31,287 nt of DNA from Bacillus massilioanorexius (GTDB lineage: Bacteria > Bacillota > Bacilli > Bacillales > DSM-1321): positions 1-31,287 of the forward strand of contig NZ_CABKRX010000119.1 in the NCBI RefSeq assembly GCF_902374955.1. Direction: 5' to 3'. The position numbers were made by a program, and so were the translations under genes. Positions 24,787 through 31,287 of the stretch are shown piece after piece (position 1 is the first letter of the stretch; each line of letters begins with the position of its first letter). The notes beneath the pieces were generated by a model that searched no databases, had not been told where the DNA came from, and saw nothing but the letters and a program-made list of their open reading frames with translations.

Positions 24787-27141
24787 TTATTTAATTGTAT
24801 AACTTTCATAATATTCCTTTGAGACGGTATCTAAAAATGGACTGACCTGTTCTATGGCAAACAAGTGTAATTCATGCATCGCTCGGGTACAAGCGGTATA
24901 AAAAAGTTTCCGTTCTATTTCTCTATTGTATTTATGAATAGAGGCATCATAAATAATAACAGCGTCGAATTCGATACCTTTCGATAGATAAGAAGGTATT
25001 ATGACAGTTCCTTTATTGAATGAATAGGTTGTATCATCTAATAATTGAATAGGAATCATACTCTTTAGCTGTTCGTACGCCTCGGTGCATTCTTGGTTGT
25101 TTTTGCATATGACCGCAATGGTTTGATGTCCTTTTCTTTGTAAATCCTGAATTCTCTCACTTATTTTTTCGTGTAATTCTTCAGAATTTGTGACTAATGT
25201 AATGCTAGGTTTTTGGCCATTTCTATTAAAAGCTTCAAATTTATTTCCTGACTCTAATAAATTTTTTGTGAATTCGACAATTTGGCGTGTAGAGCGATAG
25301 CTTTTTAGAAGTTCCATTTTTTCAGCTTGATGATCCTCGTATAATTCATTTGATAAAAGGGTTGGAGCATTTATGGATTGAGCATAGATAGCTTGATTAA
25401 AATCTCCTAGTATTGTCATTTTACATGACGGGAAGAATTGTTTTAAAATGGTAAATTGAAAAGGAGAATAATCCTGAGCTTCATCTATAAATAAGTGTTT
25501 AATGGAATTATTCGAATTTGGCCCTTCTAATCTCGCTTTTAAGTATAAATAAGGAGTAGCATCTTCAAATGTTAAGGTGTTTTCTTTTATATAATGTAAA
25601 GTATATGTGCAAATATTTGACCATTCCATAGGAAGGTCAAAATCAAATTTATCTGACTTCCATTTTTCTTGCATAAATAGTTGAGAATAGATCGTTTTTA
25701 AATCAATAAATTTGAGTTTCTTAATCATTTTTCTAATAGGTTTGAATTGTCTTTGAACTACTTTTTTAGCTAGCATTTTTCTCTCACGATCAAAATCATT
25801 GAAGCTGTTCTCTGAAAATGCTTTTTTCTTCTGAAGTTCTTGGTAAACTTGAGTGTATTCATCTGAATCTAAAAGTTCAATTTGATCTGCTACCCAATCC
25901 TTGTCTCTTTCATTTTTTTCTTTTTGACGTATTTCCTTTAGTAACCAATTTGAAACTGATTGTATGCGATTTGGAATGGAGATGGTTTCATCTAAAGAAT
26001 AAAAATATTGACCAATTTGATCAGAGCTAACGAGAATTTGATTGCGGAATGATATATCTTTCCACTTCATATTTTTTTTAGACAATGAAGAGATATATTG
26101 ATCCATGATTTTTATAAATGGCATGCTCGCTTTAAACTGAATTCCTGTTATTCTTGCTTGGTATAATTTATCGTGCTCGTGTGTAAGTACATACTCCATT
26201 TGCGTAAAAGCGTTTTCTATAGTTATTTTTTTACCAATTTGTTGTTCTAAAAAATCTTGAAAAGTTGACTGTTGCATATTATCTTCACCCAGATTTGGAA
26301 GAACAGTAGATACGTAACTGTTAAATAAAGGATTGGGTGAAAAAAGCATAATATGATCAGCCGTAAGTTTATTTATATGACGATAAAGTAAATAGGCGAC
26401 ACGTTGAAGAGCGGCTGATGTTTTACCACTACCTGCAACACCTTGAACAATTAAATATTTATTTTTTTCATTTCGAATAATTTGATTTTGCTCTTTTTGA
26501 ATGGTTGCGACGATATTTTTCATTTGATTATCAGCATTATTTCCTAATACTTCTTTTAGTAATTCATCACCAATTGTAACACCGGTATCAAACATGCTTT
26601 TTAAATGACCATTTTTTATGATAAACTGTCTTTTCAGTTCCATATTACCTTTAATCGTACCGTCTAATGTTTCATATTGTGCAGGTCCTGGAGAGTAATC
26701 ATAATAAATACTTGATATTGGTGCTCTCCAATCATAGATGAGGAAATTTTCTCCGTTTTCATCCATTAAAGAAGCTGTACCGAGGTATACTACATCAGAA
26801 TTTTTTTCTCCGTTTTCTAAAAAATCTACTCTACCGAAATAAGGTGATTCCTTCAGTAAAGATAATGATTTAAGTTGTTTATCGAATTGTTTATGCGTGC
26901 GTTCTCTTTCTGATAGAAGTTCAGATTGCTGTTTAATGCTTGCTAATGTTTCAACCGCATCCTCAAGGTTATCTACATTAACTGTTACATCATCCCAAAA
27001 GGTTTTTCTTAGATGAATAACATCTGTTTTTATTTCAGTTGAATCACCTTTTAAGTTGCCAATTTTTTTATTAATGACATGTAAAACATTTTGAATACGT
27101 GCTTCTTCTGACTGTATATCTTGACTTCGTTGATTCATCAT
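24787..27141 (-). CDS. helD: HelD-type RNA polymerase-recycling helicase
   Basis: 784 aa from the ATG at 27141 (GGAG seven nt upstream), close to Bacillus subtilis HelD (774 aa). An N-terminal coiled-coil arm (about residues 5-95) enters the RNA polymerase secondary channel in characterised homologues. YDWRAPISSIYYD (about 136-148) is a HelD hallmark. The Walker A motif is GVAGSGKTSAAL (234-245), followed by helicase motif II FIDEAQDYSP, and by SYRSTRQI and YTACTRAMHELHLF (motifs IV and VI). HelD uses ATP to free stalled RNA polymerase from DNA after transcription; some homologues affect rifampicin tolerance. It has its own terminator and is divergent from fmdA. Confidence 0.92.
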   Translation of the reverse strand: MMNQRSQDIQSEEARIQNVLHVINKKIGNLKGDSTEIKTDVIHLRKTFWDDVTVNVDNLEDAVETLASIKQQSELLSERERTHKQFDKQLKSLSLLKESPYFGRVDFLENGEKNSDVVYLGTASLMDENGENFLIYDWRAPISSIYYDYSPGPAQYETLDGTIKGNMELKRQFIIKNGHLKSMFDTGVTIGDELLKEVLGNNADNQMKNIVATIQKEQNQIIRNEKNKYLIVQGVAGSGKTSAALQRVAYLLYRHINKLTADHIMLFSPNPLFNSYVSTVLPNLGEDNMQQSTFQDFLEQQIGKKITIENAFTQMEYVLTHEHDKLYQARITGIQFKASMPFIKIMDQYISSLSKKNMKWKDISFRNQILVSSDQIGQYFYSLDETISIPNRIQSVSNWLLKEIRQKEKNERDKDWVADQIELLDSDEYTQVYQELQKKKAFSENSFNDFDRERKMLAKKVVQRQFKPIRKMIKKLKFIDLKTIYSQLFMQEKWKSDKFDFDLPMEWSNICTYTLHYIKENTLTFEDATPYLYLKARLEGPNSNNSIKHLFIDEAQDYSPFQFTILKQFFPSCKMTILGDFNQAIYAQSINAPTLLSNELYEDHQAEKMELLKSYRSTRQIVEFTKNLLESGNKFEAFNRNGQKPSITLVTNSEELHEKISERIQDLQRKGHQTIAVICKNNQECTEAYEQLKSMIPIQLLDDTTYSFNKGTVIIPSYLSKGIEFDAVIIYDASIHKYNREIERKLFYTACTRAMHELHLFAIEQVSPFLDTVSKEYYESYTIK

Positions 27142-27515
27142 TATCACGCTCCAATAAAATAGTTGACAAACGGTGTTTGTAGGTGTAAAATAGTATTTGT
27201 AGAGATTTGTCATTTTTTGATTCGAAATCGACTATATTTCATGATAACATAATCCATATTTGATTTCAATACATATAAATAAGTGCCGTCTATAGGTCTA
27301 ATGATATAAGCTCCAATGAAACACAAGTTTTCATTGGAGCTTTTTTATATAGCGTGAATTCATTGATTATGAATTTTATCCATTGGGTTGAAAGTAACTC
27401 TCAATTTAAGTTGATTGTATAAAAAGGTATAATTGACTAATTTTTCCATAAAGGTTAAGATGAAGGCGTACACATATTCTAACTTCATAGATTAATAGAT
27501 TGAAGGAGGAGTAAC
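27142..27515. other. Divergent intergenic region helD/fmdA
   Basis: No protein gene is seen. It holds the promoters of both neighbours and, unexpectedly, a plus-strand terminator at 27308-27347 (listed separately). Confidence 0.45.
27308..27347 (+). terminator. Orphan terminator upstream of fmdA
   Basis: Perfect 14-bp stem AAGCTCCAATGAAA (27308-27321) / TTTCATTGGAGCTT (27329-27342), then six Ts on the plus strand only. No plus-strand gene precedes it, so it may end a short RNA or act as an attenuator. Confidence 0.75.
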
Positions 27516-28694
27516 ATGCCAAAAACTTTGTTTAAACTTGATCTCAGTAAACCAATGGAGCAGCAAGCGCATCCGGGACATAATCGTTGGCATCCAGATA
27601 TTCCAGCTGCTTTTTCGGTGGAGCCTGGTCAATCTTTTCGTATGGACTGTAAAGATTGGACTGATGGACAAATTAGCAACAATGACGATCCTAGCGACAT
27701 TAGAAATGTTATTTTGCCGCGAGTACATGTATTAAGCGGACCGGTTTATGTAAATGGAGCAGAACCAGGAGATTTACTAGTTGTTGATATTTTGGATATT
27801 GGTGCATTTGTTGAATCTGAATGGGGGTTCAATGGGATTTTTGCGAAGGAAAATGGTGGTAGTTTTTTAACGGAACATTTTCCAGAAGCGGCGAAATCTA
27901 TTTGGGATTTCGAAGGTATTTATACAACTTCAAGGCATGTGCCAGGTGTAAAGTTCGCAGGGCTAATTCATCCGGGGTTAATAGGTGTAGCTCCTTCAAT
28001 GGAACTTTTGCAAGAGTGGAATAAAAGAGAAAATGAATTGAAGATGACAGATCCTGACCGCGTACCTGAACTTGCGACATCTCCACAATCGGAGTATGCA
28101 GTGTTAGGCACGTTAAAAGGAGCGGAATTTGATCGCGTTGCTAAAGAAGGGGCGCGAACTGTCCCTCCAAGAGAAAATGGTGGAAACTGTGATATTAAGA
28201 ATTTGTCCAAGGGTTCAAGAATCTATTTCCCGGTGTTTGTTGATGGTGCGAAACTTTCAGTAGGTGATCTCCATTTTTCACAAGGAGATGGTGAGATCAC
28301 TTTTTGTGGTGGAATTGAAATGGCGGGGTGGATTGATCTTCGCGTCGATGTAATTAAAGGTGGAATGGCGAAGTATAAAATAAAAGATAACCCTATCTTC
28401 AAACCAGGTCCAGTAGAACCTAATTACTCTGATTATTTAGTATTTGAAGGAATTTCAGTAGATGAGTTTACAGGTAAACAACATTATTTAGATGCGCATA
28501 TTGCGTACCGTCGAGCTTGTTTAAATGCGATTGAATATTTAAAAACATTAGGTTATACAGGGGAGCAGGCATATATGCTCTTAAGTACGGCTCCTATTGA
28601 AGGGCGAATTAGTGGTATCGTAGATATTCCGAATGCATGTTGTACAGTAGCTATTCCGACTCAAATATTTGATAAAGATATTGATCCAAAATAA
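27516..28694 (+). CDS. fmdA: Formamidase (FmdA/AmdA acetamidase-formamidase family)
   Basis: 392 aa, close to Methylophilus methylotrophus FmdA in length and, from memory, in many segments: HNRWHPDIP (22-30), GAEPGDLLVVDILDIGA, WGFNGIF, GLIHPGLIG, GARTVPPRENGGNCDIKNL and LSVGDLHFSQGDGEITFCGG. The enzyme hydrolyses formamide (and to a lesser extent other short amides) to formate and ammonia, a nitrogen-scavenging step in the cytosol. The start follows GGAGGAG. It is directly followed by an fmdB-like gene in the same transcription unit. No amide transporter or nitrogen regulator is adjacent. Confidence 0.92.
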   Translation: MPKTLFKLDLSKPMEQQAHPGHNRWHPDIPAAFSVEPGQSFRMDCKDWTDGQISNNDDPSDIRNVILPRVHVLSGPVYVNGAEPGDLLVVDILDIGAFVESEWGFNGIFAKENGGSFLTEHFPEAAKSIWDFEGIYTTSRHVPGVKFAGLIHPGLIGVAPSMELLQEWNKRENELKMTDPDRVPELATSPQSEYAVLGTLKGAEFDRVAKEGARTVPPRENGGNCDIKNLSKGSRIYFPVFVDGAKLSVGDLHFSQGDGEITFCGGIEMAGWIDLRVDVIKGGMAKYKIKDNPIFKPGPVEPNYSDYLVFEGISVDEFTGKQHYLDAHIAYRRACLNAIEYLKTLGYTGEQAYMLLSTAPIEGRISGIVDIPNACCTVAIPTQIFDKDIDPK

Positions 28695-28718
28695 TAGATG
28701 GTTAAAGGGGGACTTTCC

Positions 28719-28991
28719 ATGCCGAGTTATACCTTTAAATGTAGCGATTGTGGCGAGTTCACACTTTTCTTAAAATCCATGGCAGACTATAAAGAAAAGA
28801 TGCAATGTCCTGATTGTCTGCAGGAGGCTTCGCGTATTTACCAGCCCCCTAATTTATTCTCATATTCAAAGGAAGTACGTAATCGAGTTGAAAAAGGAAT
28901 GGAACCTAGAAGAATGACAAAAGAAGAATTAGGTCCGAAACATAGAAAGCGGAAACCACAAATCAGTCGTCCGTGGCAGGTAGGTCAGTAA
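28719..28991 (+). CDS. fmdB: FmdB-type zinc-ribbon protein
   Basis: 90 aa from the ATG at 28719, six nt after AAAGGGGGAC; an upstream in-frame ATG at 28698 precedes the SD. A zinc ribbon is formed by C8-x2-C11 and C30-x2-C33 (SYTFKCSDCGEF, QCPDCLQEA). The C-terminal part is basic (KHRKRKPQISRP). FmdB was first described as a regulatory protein beside FmdA; its molecular role is not settled. Spacing of 24 nt from fmdA and a shared terminator indicate an fmdAB operon. Confidence 0.88.
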   Translation: MPSYTFKCSDCGEFTLFLKSMADYKEKMQCPDCLQEASRIYQPPNLFSYSKEVRNRVEKGMEPRRMTKEELGPKHRKRKPQISRPWQVGQ

Positions 28992-29019
28992 AGAAAGACG
29001 TTATTTCTATCAATATTTA

Positions 29020-29060
29020 GAAAAGCACAAAATGGATAAGATTCCTTTTTGTGCTTTTCT
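29020..29060 (+). terminator. Terminator of the fmdAB operon
   Basis: Perfect 13-bp stem GAAAAGCACAAAA (29020-29032) / TTTTGTGCTTTTC (29047-29059), then T-rich sequence. Confidence 0.85.
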
Positions 29061-29082
29061 TTTGAGTTAGTAGAGCATTTAG

Positions 29083-29265
29083 ATGATAAGCATATTCATT
29101 ATTACTTCGAATCCAATGATGGATTATATTCGAGTAGACATTGCAAAACATATATATGAGAAATTAAAAGAAGTAGCTTCTGATATTACAGATACACATA
29201 ATGAACATGGAATTTATAATAACTTTAAAAAGTATCAGTTAGTCTATTTATGTTTATGTAAATAA
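29083..29265 (+). pseudogene. Possible fragment of an unknown protein
   Basis: A 60-codon frame with a protein-like middle (DYIRVDIAKHIYEKLKEVAS) but no ribosome binding site before its ATG. No family is recognised. After it, ATACTGGTT (29274-29282) and AACCAGTAT (29311-29319) form a loose inverted repeat. It may be a remnant or a chance frame. Confidence 0.25.
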
Positions 29266-29355
29266 GAGAATATATACTGGTTTTAGGTTGAAAATAGTAA
29301 AGTCATATATAACCAGTATTAGGCAGTTGGATACGATCGGTTATATAGGATAACA

Positions 29356-29814
29356 TTAGTCAATTTGATGTATTAAATCGTTAAAATAGCGAACTGCTTC
29401 ATCTTTATCAAAAGAGCTAAACCAACGATAATGGTCCGTATCAATGATACGATAATGCTGACTAATGATATTTTGTTGCAAAATGAAAGTTTGATCTTTT
29501 TTTATTGTTTTCCACCAAACTTTTCCTCCCATTGTCTTTTCCTTAGGACTAACAATTCTCTCATGGGCCAATGTTTCAATGACTTCTAATGGTTCATTTC
29601 CAAGCTTACTTTGAATAATTTCAGAATGTGAAAATAAGCAACATGTTGCAACTACACATGTCCATGTAGCGGATGTTCTTCCTTTTTCAATTTGAACCAA
29701 TGTTTTCTTTGAGATACCGAGTATTTCCGCCATTTTATCTTGTGTATAATTATTTTCGTTTCGAATAAGTTTCATTCTGTTTGAAATGATAGTAATTACG
29801 TCTTCTTTATTCAT
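29356..29814 (-). CDS. XRE-family helix-turn-helix regulator
   Basis: 152 aa. The start is the ATG at 29814; a run of five Gs lies 12 nt upstream, and a TTG at 29823 would sit too close to it. The N-terminal Cro/CI-type HTH is clear (RMKLIRNENNYTQDKMAEIL, GISKKTLVQIEKGRTSATW, residues about 13-52). The C-terminal half is aromatic-rich (GGKVWWKTI, HYRWFSSFDKDEAV) and not recognised; it may sense a ligand. Two abutting palindromes upstream suggest autoregulation. No toxin-like partner gene is adjacent. Confidence 0.8.
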   Translation of the reverse strand: MNKEDVITIISNRMKLIRNENNYTQDKMAEILGISKKTLVQIEKGRTSATWTCVVATCCLFSHSEIIQSKLGNEPLEVIETLAHERIVSPKEKTMGGKVWWKTIKKDQTFILQQNIISQHYRIIDTDHYRWFSSFDKDEAVRYFNDLIHQID

Positions 29815-29834
29815 AAATATCAATGTCCCCCTGG

Positions 29835-29869
29835 AGAATAATGTTATTCTAAGTGTAACATTACACTTA
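29835..29869. promoter_or_regulatory. Two abutting palindromes upstream of the XRE gene
   Basis: AGAATAA-TG-TTATTCT (29835-29850) shares its last base with TAAGTGTAA-CA-TTACACTTA (29850-29869). Both are perfect dyads with a 2-nt centre, one 7+7 bp and one 9+9 bp, just before the XRE start. Confidence 0.6.
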
Positions 29870-30104
29870 ATATTTTAAACGATTATATGTAATGATTAAC
29901 AATTTCTTGATGAAGATGCATAAAGCTCATCATCGTAATGTATAGAATCCGTTTACTTGCCATGGGTGATTGCTTGAACTTCACTCTCGGTTCTCATAGT
30001 GGATCCTAATCTTTCTCGTTGTTTGTTGATTTAAACTATTTTTTATTTAAATATAACAGGGTTTAGTTGAAAAAAGCGAAATTTTAAATGGATTAGAGTG
30101 TTTG
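29870..30104. other. Intergenic region XRE gene/rlmA-like gene
   Basis: No gene is seen. On the minus strand a TATAAT at about 29883-29888 could be the XRE gene's -10 box. Otherwise AT-rich. Confidence 0.4.
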
Positions 30105-30134
30105 TTTACATATATAATTTAACTTTGCTAAAAT
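30105..30134 (+). promoter_or_regulatory. Candidate promoter of the rlmA-like gene
   Basis: TTTACA (30105-30110), 18 nt, TAAAAT (30129-30134). The 5' leader to the GTG start would be about 140 nt. Confidence 0.4.
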
Positions 30135-30279
30135 CATAAAGTAAATAATGTTTATGTTATGGTTAGTCCATTCATTCGTTACAGAATTTAACCTCTATAT
30201 ACGATTTGCTGTTTACTATATGGTGCTGAAAATTTCTAGAATACATAAACGAATAAAATGGATGATTGAGGTGTTTTTG

Positions 30280-31182
30280 GTGTCCAAAATGACGAAAAAA
30301 ACGATGAGTTCGAAATATGTGCAGGACAATGAATTTATTTTTAGGTGCCCGATTTGTCATTCGCCTATGAAAGTGATGGATGAAAAAAGTCTAGTATGTG
30401 AAAATAAGCATACCTTTGATTTTACGAAACAAGGATACGTTAATTTATTGAAAAATCCAGTGAAAACAAAGTATGAGAAGAATTTATTTGAAGCAAGAAG
30501 AAGGCTGATGACGGAAAGTGGTTTCTTTGAGCCAGTGTGTGAAGAGATTGCGAAAATTATTCAGCAGCATGCCTCTTTAAAAACAGGAACTTTTACTATT
30601 CTTGATACTGGTTGTGGAGATGGATCACATCTCAATCAGATAAGTAATATCTTACAAACAAATAATGATAATAAGTTTGTCGGAGTAGGTATTGATTTAT
30701 CTAAAGAAGGAATAAATGTAGCCTCGAAGTATCATATGAACAAGATTTGGTGCGTTGCTGATCTTGCCAATACACCATTTAAAGATAAACAATTTGATAC
30801 TATTCTTAATATCCTCTCTCCGTCTAATTATGAAGAATTTAATAGGCTTCTAAAAGAAGATGGAATGGTCATCAAAGTAGTCCCACAAAGCGGTTATTTG
30901 CATGAGCTAAGAGAAAGTATTTTTGATAATACTGAAAAACAATCTTATTCTAATGTAGATACAGTTGAAAGATTTAAAGAGAGCTATCAGATGGTGACCC
31001 AATTGAGAGTCTGTTATGCGATGGAACTAGAAAAAGATATGCTAGGGTTGTTAGTGCAAATGACTCCTTTAACATGGGCAACAACTGACGAACAAGTACA
31101 AACATTTTTAAATAGAAATACTGCTAAGATAACCGTTGATGTAGATATATTAATTGGAAGTGGTTGTTCAAAAAATAATTGA
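30280..31182 (+). CDS. RlmA-type 23S rRNA (guanine-N1)-methyltransferase
   Basis: 300 aa from the GTG at 30280, chosen because TGAGGTG lies six nt upstream; ATGs at 30289 and 30304 have no well-spaced SD, and the frame upstream to 30148 lacks one too. An N-terminal zinc finger C23-x2-C26-x13-C40-x3-H44 (FRCPICHSPM, VCENKHTFDF) precedes QGYVNLL and a class I SAM-binding domain with motif I ILDTGCGDGSHL and a later NILSP. The family methylates N1 of G745 or G748 in helix 35 of 23S rRNA; the Gram-positive G748 enzymes (RlmAII/TlrB) can affect tylosin-type macrolide binding. Which position is modified cannot be told here. Confidence 0.88.
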   Translation: MSKMTKKTMSSKYVQDNEFIFRCPICHSPMKVMDEKSLVCENKHTFDFTKQGYVNLLKNPVKTKYEKNLFEARRRLMTESGFFEPVCEEIAKIIQQHASLKTGTFTILDTGCGDGSHLNQISNILQTNNDNKFVGVGIDLSKEGINVASKYHMNKIWCVADLANTPFKDKQFDTILNILSPSNYEEFNRLLKEDGMVIKVVPQSGYLHELRESIFDNTEKQSYSNVDTVERFKESYQMVTQLRVCYAMELEKDMLGLLVQMTPLTWATTDEQVQTFLNRNTAKITVDVDILIGSGCSKNN

Positions 31183-31287
31183 AAAGTCCTTTTAAGATAT
31201 TTTGACGGTCAATGTTCTTTCCTTTTGTTATATGCTTATTTACTCTTGAGTTGATATTAGGAGTAATATGAAAATGCCATAAAAAAA

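Noticed and set aside
1..31287. Phage defence system, CRISPR array, toxin-antitoxin pair or mobile element
   Set aside because: No regularly spaced repeats, transposase, integrase, or toxin beside the XRE gene were seen. HelD has a helicase fold but is a transcription factor-like protein, not a defence gene.

Overview
The window is AT-rich, gene-dense, low-GC Firmicute DNA. Strong AGGAGG-type ribosome binding sites, perfect-stem terminators and the gene families present all point to Bacillus, most likely a Bacillus cereus-group chromosome. The species call is inference from family familiarity. I see no phage genes, transposase, CRISPR array, tRNA or rRNA. Several degraded gene remnants suggest an accessory chromosomal region with turnover.

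Layout. 1-3660: a terminal inverted repeat, a FusB/Fbp-like EF-G-binding protein, a GNAT acetyltransferase, and an HcaT-like MFS permease divergent from a YeiL-type Crp/Fnr regulator, with a 16-bp perfect palindrome between them. 3711-9456: a histidine-kinase remnant, a multidrug MFS pump, an ASCH protein, a Nudix hydrolase, a MerR regulator followed by a decayed MFS gene, and a TetR regulator. 9692-9961: a small membrane peptide gene of 30 codons behind a possible SigB promoter.

10017-18192 is the metabolic centre. It holds a LacI-family repressor gene, which apparently starts at CTG, behind a promoter flanked by a cre-like site and a perfect CG-centred palindrome. Next come a CUT1 sugar ABC importer (lipoprotein binding protein, MalF-type and MalG-type permeases, no ATPase), two Gfo/Idh/MocA oxidoreductases and a xylose-isomerase-like TIM-barrel enzyme. 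Together they look like an oxidoreductive sugar, cyclitol or glycoside catabolic operon of unknown substrate. Its MalF-type permease carries an unusual insertion of about 130 residues, predicted extracytoplasmic and coiled-coil-like, and a terminator hairpin separates the binding protein from the permeases.

18497-24774: catalase, a Ca-motif (FG-GAP/VCBS-like) protein, a POT peptide transporter with a long inverted repeat in its leader, a small gene remnant, and an SGNH hydrolase. 24787-29059: a HelD-type RNA polymerase-recycling helicase, divergent from a formamidase (fmdA) and its FmdB zinc-ribbon partner, with an orphan terminator in between. 29356-31182: an XRE regulator behind two abutting palindromes, and an RlmA-type 23S rRNA methyltransferase.
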